A DNA stretch of 64,000 nt from assembly GCF_000379605.1 (NCBI RefSeq), contig NZ_KB902735.1, forward strand, positions 62,001 through 126,000. The letters are read 5' to 3'. The position numbers and the translations under genes were made by a program. The DNA is from Rhizobium giardinii bv. giardinii H152 (GTDB lineage: Bacteria > Pseudomonadota > Alphaproteobacteria > Rhizobiales > Rhizobiaceae). The notes under the pieces are model-generated. The model was not told the origin of the DNA, searched no databases, and worked only from the letters and a program-made list of their open reading frames with translations. Positions 43,791 to 51,513 of the stretch are shown in pieces (position 1 is the first letter of the stretch; every line of letters starts with the position of its first letter).

Positions 43791-43959
43791 TCAGCAAACA
43801 AAGGAAGACGCTTGCCGCGAGGGCAACGGTTCGCGCGTAAGATTTTCCTTCGCAGCCGAGGTGGAAAGTTTTCATCGGCCGCATCCGGCGAAGGAAGCCA
43901 AGCGCTATCAAGTTCGCACAGCGCGGGAATTCCTGCTTCGCATAGGAGTAGAGCCTTGA
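43781..43959 (+). pseudogene. hicA: hicA toxin gene with internal deletion
   Basis: The beginning and end of a rhizobial HicA mRNA interferase are present in different frames. From GTG 43781 the frame reads VIAFSKQRKTLAA, matching the N-terminus. A second frame then gives REGNGSRVRFSFAAEVESFH and continues with RPHPAKEAKRYQVRTAREFL to a stop at 43959, matching the C-terminal half. The junction is at about 43819, and some 25 residues expected between are missing with a frame change. The toxin cannot be made. The intact hicB follows after 5 bp. Confidence 0.8.
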
Positions 43960-43964
43960 ACATA

Positions 43965-44294
43965 ATGTCTTACAAGGGCTATGCCGCCCGGATCGAATAT
44001 GACGCCGAAGATGAGATTTTCTTCGGCAAGCTCGCGGGCATAACCGATGGCATAGGTTTTCACGCCGATACGGTCGCGGATCTTAAAGTCTCGTTCCACG
44101 AGGCCGTTGACGATTATATCGAAACCTGTGCCAAGATCGGCAAAGATCCGCAAAGAACCTATTCCGGCAAGATGATGTTCCGTGTTGACCCGGAAGTGCA
44201 TGCCCGGGCCGCCAAGGCTGCGGAACTCTCCGGCAAAAGCCTCAACCAGTGGGCGGCGGAGGTACTGGCAAAAGCCGCGTCGAAAGCGGCTTGA
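43965..44294 (+). CDS. hicB: HicB antitoxin
   Basis: A 109-residue HicB protein. The N-terminal partial RNase H-like fold reads ARIEYDAEDEIFFGKLAGIT, with the conserved F-x-A-x-T...V-x-x-F-x-x-x-V-D-D-Y pattern. The C-terminus is a ribbon-helix-helix DNA-binding domain (MMFRVDPEVHARAAKAAELS then KSLNQWAAEVL). It would bind and neutralise HicA and repress the operon. The partner toxin is inactivated by deletion, so this is an orphan that may persist as a regulator. Confidence 0.88.
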   Translation: MSYKGYAARIEYDAEDEIFFGKLAGITDGIGFHADTVADLKVSFHEAVDDYIETCAKIGKDPQRTYSGKMMFRVDPEVHARAAKAAELSGKSLNQWAAEVLAKAASKAA

Positions 44295-44322
44295 GCCACC
44301 GTGTCCTTTGTGCGCCTGAACA

Positions 44323-44496
44323 GAGCACACGGCAGTGGCCGTGTCGCCCCCTCTGCCCTGCCGGGCATTTCCCCCTCAAGGGGGGGAGATTGGCGTAGGG
44401 CTGGCTTCTTGCTCCTAATCTCCCCCCCTTGAGGGTCCCTTGAGGGGGAGATGTCACGAAGTGACAGAGGGGGTATTCCCGGTGTTGTCGTATACC
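44323..44496. repeat. MITE-like element with terminal inverted repeats (copy B)
   Basis: About 174 bp bounded by AGAGCACACGGCAGTGGCCG and, inverted, CACGGTATACGACAACACCG. The interior has the hairpin words CTGCCCTGCCGGGCATTTCC, CCCCCTCAAGGGGGGGAGAT and TGTCACGAAGTGACAGAGGG. It is the same element as the one at 62861-63029, in reverse orientation. It fills the space between hicB and the convergent acetyltransferase gene. Confidence 0.75.
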
Positions 44497-44574
44497 GTGC
44501 GTCTGGACGCACGGCGCTGAAGGAGCGAACCCTGAAATATGCTGCGCCGAGAATGCCTGCTAGTGCGCGCCGTC

Positions 44575-45078
44575 TCACGCCAGCGCCTGCAGATAGCGCA
44601 TTCCGGTCACCGGGCCCGGCGTGAAGTTTTCCGATTCGTAGAAGCGGTGTGCCTGGAAATTGCCGGTGGCGGCGCTGACGGAGAGGTAGGTCGCGCCGGC
44701 CATGCGGGCCTGTTCGCGGGCCTTTCCGACGAGATGGCGGCCGATGCCGGTGCCGCGATGGGCCGGGCGGACGTAGAGCTGGTGCAGTTCCATGCCGCGG
44801 GCTCCCTGCTGGGCGCGGTAGAGCGGCACGAGAATGGTATAGCCGATCAGTTCGCCGCCGGCTTCGGCAACCAGCGCGGTGATCCACGGCATGCGGCCGA
44901 ACAGGTCGCGTTCCAGATGCTCCGGGGTCACGGCAGCCGTATCGCCGTGATGGGCGGCAAGCTCGGCGATCATTTCGGCAAGCTCGGCCAGGTCGCGGCT
45001 CTTGGCGGCGCGGATGGTCACCATCGGCGCGCGGGTGGCCGGATGGGCATGATGTGTCGGAATGGCGGTCTGCAGCAT
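44575..45078 (-). CDS. GNAT family N-acetyltransferase under attenuator control
   Basis: A 167-residue GNAT enzyme. The acetyl-CoA motif is in LHQLYVRPAHRGTGIGRHLV (residues 99-118), with TYLSVSAATGNFQAHRFYES as the following strand-helix. The N-terminal 18 residues precede the domain; MVTIRAAKSRDLAELAEMI is also a possible start. AGGAG lies 8 bp before the ATG at 45078. The substrate is unknown. Its leader at 45079-45223 carries a peptide with consecutive Trp, Tyr and Phe codons and a terminator, so expression should rise when aromatic aminoacyl-tRNAs run short. An aromatic amine or amino acid substrate is therefore a reasonable guess. Confidence 0.85.
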   Translation of the reverse strand: MLQTAIPTHHAHPATRAPMVTIRAAKSRDLAELAEMIAELAAHHGDTAAVTPEHLERDLFGRMPWITALVAEAGGELIGYTILVPLYRAQQGARGMELHQLYVRPAHRGTGIGRHLVGKAREQARMAGATYLSVSAATGNFQAHRFYESENFTPGPVTGMRYLQALA

Positions 45079-45100
45079 GTCGAGGCTCCTGAATGGCTTT

Positions 45101-45171
45101 CCGCCATCAGGTGCCGTCCAAAAACAAAAGCCGCCTGATGGCGGCTTGTTGAACGAGATCAGTCAGCCGCA
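45101..45171 (-). promoter_or_regulatory. Transcription attenuator: terminator and competing stems
   Basis: On the minus strand, segment 3 (AAGCCGCC, 45147-45140) and segment 4 (GGCGGCTT, 45135-45128) make an 8-bp terminator stem with an ATCA loop, followed by TTTGTTTTT. Segment 2 (GCGGCT, 45170-45165) can pair with segment 3 instead, and TGCGG in segment 2 can pair with CCGCA inside the leader peptide codons (45213-45209). A further 11-bp match (45144-45134 with 45111-45101) overlaps the terminator and ends 10 bases before the AGGAG of the acetyltransferase, which could also control ribosome access. Confidence 0.7.
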
Positions 45172-45172
45172 C

Positions 45173-45223
45173 CTATGGGAGCAGCGTAAAATACCAGCGG
45201 GCGATGTTTGCGGTTCTGATCAT
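45173..45223 (-). CDS. Leader peptide with Trp-Tyr-Phe control codons
   Basis: A 16-residue peptide MIRTANIARWYFTLLP, with TGG TAT TTT at codons 10-12 (45196-45188), followed by the attenuator hairpins. This is the layout of amino-acid-controlled attenuation in proteobacteria. Three different aromatic residues in a row are unusual; trp leaders have repeated Trp. The ATG is only about 6 bases past the predicted -10 element, so the transcript may start at or near the AUG, as in the leaderless trpL of Sinorhizobium meliloti. Confidence 0.7.
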   Translation of the reverse strand: MIRTANIARWYFTLLP

Positions 45224-45229
45224 GGCGGG

Positions 45230-45258
45230 CAATTTCGCCTTTTCGGGAATTTTGTCAA
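45230..45258 (-). promoter_or_regulatory. Promoter of the attenuated acetyltransferase unit
   Basis: A perfect -35 hexamer TTGACA (45258-45253, minus strand) is followed after 17 bp by AAATTG as a weak -10. The start of transcription would fall at or just before the leader ATG at 45223. The remaining 200 bp up to 45456 contain only the upstream region of the divergent beta-lactamase gene, in which I see no regulator gene or clear site. Confidence 0.5.
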
Positions 45259-45456
45259 CCGGAAATCGTGCCACCGTTAATTTTTGTGGTCGAAACAAGA
45301 TTGCGGGACGCCATCTTTCCAGCAAAGAGCAGCCACATTCGCTGCCTACCGATCATCATCAGCGACAGCGCCGGTCCGTTGAGAAGTGTCTAATATTCGT
45401 CATTCTTATCAATGGCTTGCCGTCGCTTCCAGATTCATTACGGGAGAACCCATCGC

Positions 45457-46338
45457 ATGTCGTTCACGCTCCGTCGCCGCTCCTTCATCATCGGCTCCAG
45501 CCTGCTTCTGCCCATCGCCGGCCTCGGTGCCGGTCCCGCCTTTTCCGCCGAGAACGACATCAATCGACAGCTTGCTAGCCTGGAAAAGCGCACCGGCGGC
45601 CGCCTTGGGGTTTCCGTCCTCGATACCAAGAGCAACGTCTCCTTCGGCCATCGCCAGGACGAGCGCTTCGCCATGTGCTCGACCTTCAAGGCACTGGCCG
45701 CCGCTTTCGTGCTGGCGCGTGTCGACAAGGGGCAGGAGACGCTCGGCCGGCGCATTGTCGTTTCGAAGGCGGATCTCCACGCCCATTCGCCGGTCGCCGA
45801 AAAGCACGTCGGCGACGGCATGACGGTCGGTGAACTCTGCGACGCCGCCGTCACCTACAGCGACAATGCCGCCGCCAACCTTATTCTGGCGAGTTTCGGC
45901 GGGCCGGACGGGCTGACGGCCTGGCTGCGCTCGATCGGCGACGAGACGACGCGGCTCGACCGTACCGAGCCCGCCCTCAACGAGGCGAAGCCGGGCGATC
46001 CGCGCGATACGACGACACCGGCGGCGATGATGCGCACCCTTGGAAAACTGCTGCTCGAAGACGTGCTGTCGCCGTCCTCCCGCGACCAGTTCGCCGCCTG
46101 GCTCGTCGCCAACAGGACGGGCGACCGGCGGCTGAGGGCAGGGCTTCCCACCAACTGGACGATCGGCGAGAAGACCGGCACAAGCGGCCATGGGGAAGCG
46201 GGCGATGTCGGCTTCATGCGCCCGCCCAAGGGCCAGACGATCCTGGCTTCCGTCTACATCGCCGAAGCGCCAAAGCCGGTGAAGGAACTCGAGCCGATCT
46301 TTGCCGAGGTCGGCAAGTTGATCGCCGGGATGGCGTGA
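45457..46338 (+). CDS. Class A beta-lactamase
   Basis: A 293-residue serine beta-lactamase. All active-site motifs are present: Ser75-Thr-Phe-Lys78 (AMCSTFKAL), Ser135-Asp-Asn137 (TYSDNAAAN), Glu171 in the omega loop (EPALNEAKPGD) and Lys239-Thr-Gly-Thr. The signal region LRRRSFIIGSS has three arginines and may use the Tat route. It hydrolyses beta-lactam rings in the periplasm. No LysR-type ampR gene is adjacent. It is a chromosomal-type enzyme with host-like codon use, not an obvious recent import. The start at 45457 is taken as the one directly before the signal peptide; GGGAGAACC precedes it. Confidence 0.92.
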   Translation: MSFTLRRRSFIIGSSLLLPIAGLGAGPAFSAENDINRQLASLEKRTGGRLGVSVLDTKSNVSFGHRQDERFAMCSTFKALAAAFVLARVDKGQETLGRRIVVSKADLHAHSPVAEKHVGDGMTVGELCDAAVTYSDNAAANLILASFGGPDGLTAWLRSIGDETTRLDRTEPALNEAKPGDPRDTTTPAAMMRTLGKLLLEDVLSPSSRDQFAAWLVANRTGDRRLRAGLPTNWTIGEKTGTSGHGEAGDVGFMRPPKGQTILASVYIAEAPKPVKELEPIFAEVGKLIAGMA

Positions 46339-46385
46339 CGGGCAGGGGAGGTTTCCCGCACTCGTCTCGTGAACTCAAGCGGCAG

Positions 46386-48731
46386 CTATTCCTTCGGCAG
46401 CCTGTAGGCGATCACATAGTCGCCGGGCGTCGTGCCGACCGAGCCGTGGCCGCCGGCGACCATCAGGATGTACTGCGTGCCGTCGGCGGTGGCATAGCTC
46501 ATCGGCGTCGACTGGCCGCCAGCCGGAAGGCGTCCCTCCCAGAGCACCCTGCCGGTCGTCAGGTCATAGGCGCGCAGATAGTTGTCGACGGCGGCACCGA
46601 GGAAGGCCAGGCCACCCTTGGTGATCATCGGCCCGCCGATGCCCGGCACGCCGACCTTGAAGGGCAGGGGCAGCGGCGTCATGTCATGGACGGTGCCGTT
46701 GCGGTGCTTGTAGGCGATCTCGCCTGTCTTCAGGTCGACGCCGGCGACATAGCCCCAGGGCGGTGCCTGGCACGGGATCTTCAGCGGCCCGAGGAAGGGA
46801 CCCATGAAGACGCCATAGGGCGCACCGTCATTGCGGTTCAGCCCCTGTTCCGATCCCTTCTGCGACTGCTCCTTTGGCGGGATCTGTTCGCGCGGAACGA
46901 GCCTTGAGGTAAAGGCGAGATAGGTCGGCATGCCGAACATCACCTGGCGCTCCGGATCGACCGCCACCGCGCCCCAGTTGAAGACGCCGAAATTGCCGGG
47001 ATAGACGAGCGTGCCCTCGAGCGACGGCGGCGTGTATCGCCCTGCATATTTCAGCCGCTGCAGGTTGATCCGGCAGGCGAGCTGGTCGAACATCGTCACG
47101 CCCCACATGTCCTTGCCCGTCAGCGGCGGCGGCGAGAAGGAAAGGTCGGAGATCGGCTGCGTCGGCGCTGTGAAATCCTCCGGGATGGCGCCGGTCGGGG
47201 CGGGGATTTCCTTGATCGGGATGATCGGCTCGCCGGTCCGCCGGTCGAGCACGTAGAGGTCGCCCTGCTTGGTCGGTCCGACGAGTGCCGGCACCGGCTG
47301 GTCGTCCTTGCCGGTGATGTCGATCAGCACCGGCTGGGCCGGCACGTCCATGTCCCACAGGTCGTGATGCACGGTCTGGCGCACCCAGCGCACCGCGCCG
47401 GTGTTGATGTCGAGCGCCACGATGGAGGAGGCGTATTTCTCGACATGCTCCGAGCGGCCCATGCCGAGCTGGTCTGGCACCTGATTGCCCATCGGCAGGT
47501 AGACGAGACCGAGCTTTTCGTCATAGCTGAAGACGGACCAGCTGTTGGGCGAATTGGTGGTGTAGGTCTGGCCTTGCGGCAGCGGCGTTGTCACGTCCGG
47601 ATTGCCCGAATCCCAGTTCCAGACCAGCGCGCCGCTGTCGACGTCGAAGGCGCGGATGACCCCGGACTGCTCCTCGGTCGAATAGTTGTCGTTGACTGCA
47701 CCGCCGATGATGATCTTGCCGGCCACGATCACCGGCGGCGAGGTGGAATAGTAGTAGCCGGCCGGATTGTATTTCATTCCCTCTTCGAGATGCAGCACGC
47801 CCTGGTCGGCAAAGTCCTTGCAGACCAGGCCGTTCGCGGCGTCGAGCGCGATCAGGCGCGCATCCGAGGTCGGCAGGTAGACGCGCTCGGCGCAGGGGCT
47901 GCCGGCGGTTGCGGCTGGATCGGCATGATAGCTGACGCCGCGGCAGGTCTGGTGCTGCCGGTCCGGGTTCATGCCGGAGTTGGAATCGAATTTCCATTTC
48001 TCCTTTCCGCTCGCCGCATCGAGCGCGATCGCCCAGTTGTGCGGCGTGCAGAGATAGAGCGTGTCTCGCACCTTCAGCGGCGTCACCTGATAGGTCGTCT
48101 CGCCGACATCGTCGGGCAGCTTCACGTCGCCGGTCTGGTATTGCCAGGCGACTTCCAGCGTACCGACGTTGTCCGGCGTGATCTGCCCAAGCGGCGAATA
48201 GCGCTGGCCATAGGAGGTGCGGCCATATTGATGCCAGTCCCCCTCCGGAACATTGCCGCCGAGATCGGGCGTGGCCGCAGCAGCGGCGACAGGCAATTCG
48301 CCTGCAAGGTCAAGCGGGTCCTGCGTCATCGAATAGCCGGCAACGGCGATCGCGGCGATGAAGGCGGCGGCAAGCGGCAGGGCGCCGGCCGCATAGACCT
48401 CTCCTGACGGGCTTGCAAACCCGAGGCGGCGACGGATGGCCGGCAAGAGGAGCCAGAGGCCGAGGAGGATGATCACGCCGCCGCGCGGGCCGAGTTGCCA
48501 CCAGTCGAAACCGACTTCCCAGATCGCCCAGCCAAGCGTGCCGAGAATGAGCAGGGCATAGACGATGAGCGCCGCGCTGCGCCGCCTGAACAGGAGAAAG
48601 GCGGTCAGCAGAAAGCCGAGGCCGGCAATCACGTAATACCAGCTGCCGCCAAGCACGGCGAGCCAGAGCCCGCCTGCGCCGAGCGCCAGCCCGATCAATG
48701 CGAAGACGAGGGCCGTCAAAGTGATCAACAT
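46386..48731 (-). CDS. gcd: Membrane-bound PQQ-dependent glucose dehydrogenase
   Basis: A 781-residue quinoprotein of the glucose/quinate/shikimate family. Residues 1-140 contain five membrane helices (LTALVFALIGLALGAGGLWL first). The rest is the eight-bladed PQQ propeller in the periplasm, with GDWHQYGRTSYGQRYSPLGQ at its start, LDAASGKEKWKFDSNSGM and WDMDVPAQPVLIDITGKDD. It oxidises aldoses such as glucose to lactones and passes electrons to ubiquinone. Glucose is the most likely substrate by length and motif, but quinate cannot be excluded. No pqq genes lie in the window; PQQ may come from elsewhere in the genome or from outside. Confidence 0.9.
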   Translation of the reverse strand: MLITLTALVFALIGLALGAGGLWLAVLGGSWYYVIAGLGFLLTAFLLFRRRSAALIVYALLILGTLGWAIWEVGFDWWQLGPRGGVIILLGLWLLLPAIRRRLGFASPSGEVYAAGALPLAAAFIAAIAVAGYSMTQDPLDLAGELPVAAAAATPDLGGNVPEGDWHQYGRTSYGQRYSPLGQITPDNVGTLEVAWQYQTGDVKLPDDVGETTYQVTPLKVRDTLYLCTPHNWAIALDAASGKEKWKFDSNSGMNPDRQHQTCRGVSYHADPAATAGSPCAERVYLPTSDARLIALDAANGLVCKDFADQGVLHLEEGMKYNPAGYYYSTSPPVIVAGKIIIGGAVNDNYSTEEQSGVIRAFDVDSGALVWNWDSGNPDVTTPLPQGQTYTTNSPNSWSVFSYDEKLGLVYLPMGNQVPDQLGMGRSEHVEKYASSIVALDINTGAVRWVRQTVHHDLWDMDVPAQPVLIDITGKDDQPVPALVGPTKQGDLYVLDRRTGEPIIPIKEIPAPTGAIPEDFTAPTQPISDLSFSPPPLTGKDMWGVTMFDQLACRINLQRLKYAGRYTPPSLEGTLVYPGNFGVFNWGAVAVDPERQVMFGMPTYLAFTSRLVPREQIPPKEQSQKGSEQGLNRNDGAPYGVFMGPFLGPLKIPCQAPPWGYVAGVDLKTGEIAYKHRNGTVHDMTPLPLPFKVGVPGIGGPMITKGGLAFLGAAVDNYLRAYDLTTGRVLWEGRLPAGGQSTPMSYATADGTQYILMVAGGHGSVGTTPGDYVIAYRLPKE

Positions 48732-48934
48732 GAATCGTCTCCCGTTCCGGATGCCGCGCCGTGTTGCGTCGTGTCGAGGTTCAATCGCCGCGTGCCGTCA
48801 CCGGACATATCGCGAAGCCCCTGCCTTTCAATGGCAGCCTTCGCGAAGACTGCGGAATAAGGCAGCGGCCATAGGCGCTTAGGAGATGCAGATGCAGTGT
48901 TGACGGGGATGACGCTCGCCTCGCTACGCCCGCA

Positions 48935-49017
48935 AACGGGGAGGGGACGAGGGAGGCCGCCGCTTCTCCATTCTCCCCGTTCACGGAGAGAAGGTGGCCG
49001 ACAGGCCGGATGAGGGC
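48935..49017. repeat. RIME-like intergenic mosaic repeat (copy 4)
   Basis: Degenerate hairpin around ATTCTCCCCGTTCACGGAGA, ending with GGCCGACAGGCCGGATGAGG, which matches the boundary words of copies 1 and 2. It lies in the 367-bp space between gcd and the DUF3175 gene; the remainder of that space shows no gene. Confidence 0.6.
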
Positions 49018-49098
49018 AGGGTTTCCGCACCGCCTGCACCGACGGAACAAGGCAGCGCGCTTGCGGGTTTTTCCTCGAAACGATCGATGGAGCCGACA

Positions 49099-49389
49099 AT
49101 GCCGAAAAAGAAGCACAAGAAATGGTCGCGGCACGTGACCGAGACCAGCAATGCCATGGACCTGGAAAAGGATGTGTTCCGCTCCCATGACCCCGAGGAA
49201 ATCGCGCGATCGCTGAAACATTCGGCCGAGACGAGCGACCGGCGCAAATCGAACCCGTTTCGATCTGCCATGTCGATGCTGAATTTCTACATCAACCGCG
49301 CCGGCAGGAACCTGCCCCGCAAGCAAAGGAAGGTTCTCGAGGATGCCAAGGGCGAATTGCGAAGGGATTTTGGCCGCGATCCGAAATAG
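49099..49389 (+). CDS. DUF3175 family protein
   Basis: A 96-residue basic protein starting MPKKKHKKWSRHVTETSNAM and containing DLEKDVFRSHDPEEIARSLK, then FRSAMSMLNFYINRAGRNLP and an Arg/Lys-rich end. This is the DUF3175 pattern, in which W-x-x-x-V, S-L-K and N-F-Y-I-N-R-A-G are conserved. The function is unknown; size and charge suggest a nucleic-acid or small-regulator role. The start at 49099 follows GGAGCC; an in-frame ATG at 49087 is less likely. Confidence 0.8.
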   Translation: MPKKKHKKWSRHVTETSNAMDLEKDVFRSHDPEEIARSLKHSAETSDRRKSNPFRSAMSMLNFYINRAGRNLPRKQRKVLEDAKGELRRDFGRDPK

Positions 49390-49513
49390 CCCGGCGCCGA
49401 ACGGGCAAAGGACGCTGTAGCACTTTCAAAAACCTGCATAACGTCGCAAATCGATTCCGCTTTTCCAGGCAATGCAGTAGATCATCCGCGTCGTGATTTA
49501 CAACGAGGCTGAT

Positions 49514-49753
49514 ATGAAGAGATTGCTGTTTGTTCTCCTGGTTGCGGTTGTTGCCGGCGTCGCCGTCATCGGTGGGCGCTGGTGGATCTATGTCACCAAC
49601 ACCAGCGATCCGCTGGACGAGGTGGGCATCGAGCTGAACAGCCGCATGCCGGAGCCGCTGCGCAAATGGGGCTGCGCCCGGTTGAAGGCGAATTTCAGCG
49701 CTCGGCTGCCGCCTTATGGCTGCGCGGCAACCGGAGGCACGGCCTGGGAATAG
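49514..49753 (+). CDS. Small membrane-anchored protein of unknown function
   Basis: A 79-residue protein with an N-terminal signal-anchor helix (KRLLFVLLVAVVAGVAVIGG, residues 2-21), a Trp-rich junction (RWWIYV), and a short outer domain with two cysteines (KWGCARLKANFSARLPPYGC). The pair of cysteines could form a disulfide in the periplasm. The family is not known to me. It ends 42 bp from the convergent selO gene. The start at 49514 follows GAGGCTGAT. Confidence 0.6.
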   Translation: MKRLLFVLLVAVVAGVAVIGGRWWIYVTNTSDPLDEVGIELNSRMPEPLRKWGCARLKANFSARLPPYGCAATGGTAWE

Positions 49754-49795
49754 GCGCTGAAGGCGAGCCGCCGGCGAAGCGCCGACTGCTCGTCA

Positions 49796-51310
49796 TCACG
49801 TGCCGCAGAACGTGCGGAACACTTCCTCGGCGGGGGCCGGCGGCGCGGCGTAGGCCGAAAAGCCGGGCTGCTCCTCATAGGGTTTCGCAAGCACCGAAAG
49901 CAGCGCCTCGAACAGCGAGAAGTCGCCATCGTCCTCGGCCGCGCGGATGGCCTGCTCGATGCGGTGGTTGCGCGGAATGTAGGCCGGGTTGACCAGCCGC
50001 ATCGCCTGCGCCCGTTCGCGCGGCGTCGCTTGTGCCTCGCGCGACAGCCGGGCGCGCCATTCGGCAAGCCAAGGGCCGAGTGCCGTCGGGTCGGAGAAGG
50101 TGGCAGCAAAGGCGTGCTCTGCCGTGTCGCTCTCGGCCACGTCGGCAAGCCGCCGGAAGGTCAGGGTGAAATCCGCCTGTCCTTCCTTCATCTGCCTCAG
50201 GAGGCCCTGGACAAGATCGAGGTCGCCGTCTTCTTCGCCGATCAGGCCGATCTTGGCTTTCATGCCGGCGAGCCAATGGGTCTGGAAGCGCGGACCATAG
50301 CCGGCGATCACGTCGTTGGCGAGATTGACCGCCTCGGATGGTTCCGGGTCGAGGAGCGGCAGCAGCGTTTCGGCCAGCCGCGCCAGGTTCCACTGGCCGA
50401 TCGCCGGCTGGCTGGCATAGGCATAGCGCCCGCCCTGGTCGATCGAGGAGAACACCTTGGCCGGATCATAGGCGTCGAGAAAGGCGCAAGGGCCGAAGTC
50501 GATCGTCTCGCCGGAGATGGCGCAATTGTCGGTGTTCATCACGCCATGGATGAAGCCGACGCCAAGCCAGCGCGCAATCAGCGCCGCCTGGCGCTCCGCG
50601 ACCGTCTCAAGCAGCGCCAGATAGGGGCGCTCCTGTCCCTTGATCTGCGGGTAGTGCCGGTCGATCACATAGTCCGCCAGCGTCTTGACACCTTCGGTAT
50701 CGCCACGCGCGGCAAGAAACTGGAAGGTGCCGACGCGGATATGGCTGGCTGCGACGCGGGTGAAGACGGCACCGGGCAGCACGCGTTCGCGGTAGACCGG
50801 CTCGCCGGTGACCACGGCCGCCAATGCCCGGGTTGCGGGAATGCCGAGCGCATGCATCGCCTCGCTGACGATATATTCCCGCAGCACCGGCCCGAGTGCG
50901 GCGCGTCCGTCACCGCGGCGGGAGTAGGGGGTCTTGCCGGCGCCTTTCAGCTGGATGTCACGGCGCACGCCGTTCCTGTCGATCACTTCGCCAAGCAGGA
51001 TCGCCCGGCCGTCGCCGAGCAGCGGCACGAACTGGCCGAACTGGTGCCCGGCATAGGCCATGCCGAGCGGCTCGGCGCCTTCGGGAACGCTGTTGCCGGA
51101 AAAGACCTGGGCGCCATCGCGCTCCAGCGCATCGGCATTAAGGCCGAGCTCTTCAGCCAGCGGCCGGTTGAACTTGATCAGCCACGGTTCCGCCACCGGC
51201 GTCGGATGGACGCGCGCGAGAAAATGCGCCGGCAGCCGCGCATAACTGTTGTCGAACGGAATCGGTGCAACCGCAGTCGTTCTTTCCGATTTCGGTTGGG
51301 TATGGTCCAT
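49796..51310 (-). CDS. selO: Protein adenylyltransferase SelO
   Basis: A 504-residue pseudokinase-fold protein of the SelO (YdiU) family. Conserved blocks include QFVPLLGDGRAILLGEVIDR, LKGAGKTPYSRRGDGRAALG, GVGFIHGVMNTDNCAISGET with the catalytic Asn/Asp region, and IDFGPCAFLDAYDPAKVFSS with the metal-binding DFG. SelO transfers AMP from ATP to Ser, Thr or Tyr of target proteins and is linked to oxidative stress. Many bacterial SelO proteins end with a redox Cys pair; this one ends FRTFCGT with a single cysteine. The start at 51310 begins the conserved N-terminal region. Confidence 0.93.
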   Translation of the reverse strand: MDHTQPKSERTTAVAPIPFDNSYARLPAHFLARVHPTPVAEPWLIKFNRPLAEELGLNADALERDGAQVFSGNSVPEGAEPLGMAYAGHQFGQFVPLLGDGRAILLGEVIDRNGVRRDIQLKGAGKTPYSRRGDGRAALGPVLREYIVSEAMHALGIPATRALAAVVTGEPVYRERVLPGAVFTRVAASHIRVGTFQFLAARGDTEGVKTLADYVIDRHYPQIKGQERPYLALLETVAERQAALIARWLGVGFIHGVMNTDNCAISGETIDFGPCAFLDAYDPAKVFSSIDQGGRYAYASQPAIGQWNLARLAETLLPLLDPEPSEAVNLANDVIAGYGPRFQTHWLAGMKAKIGLIGEEDGDLDLVQGLLRQMKEGQADFTLTFRRLADVAESDTAEHAFAATFSDPTALGPWLAEWRARLSREAQATPRERAQAMRLVNPAYIPRNHRIEQAIRAAEDDGDFSLFEALLSVLAKPYEEQPGFSAYAAPPAPAEEVFRTFCGT

Positions 51311-51513
51311 GCCGCCTGATCTCCATCGGAAGCCGTGTCCGTCATCGGCTTGCGAATGATAGCGCATTCGCAAGCTGAAGGTCAGCCGGATATCGTGCGT
51401 GCGGGCCTGCATTGCAAGGCCTTGTTGCGCGCCGCTGGTCGATGGGATCATGCCGGCGTTTTGCGTCGGCGCCAGCCCCTCGCTGCCGAGGGGCCGGCAT
51501 TATCGCGCCTTGG

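Noticed and set aside
44323..44496. Possible CRISPR or tandem array because of repeated CTCCCCCTCAAGGGGG words
   Set aside because: Repeats are few, overlapping and palindromic, without regular spacers; the structure is an inverted-repeat element seen again at 62.9 kb.
46386..48731. Quinate/shikimate dehydrogenase instead of glucose dehydrogenase
   Set aside because: The family is shared and motifs do not separate the two with certainty. Length, the five-helix N-terminus and the absence of quinate pathway genes nearby favour glucose dehydrogenase, so the alternative is only mentioned.
48732..48934. Small RNA or riboswitch upstream of gcd
   Set aside because: Only weak GC-rich pairings and RIME-type words are present; no known fold or promoter pair could be identified.
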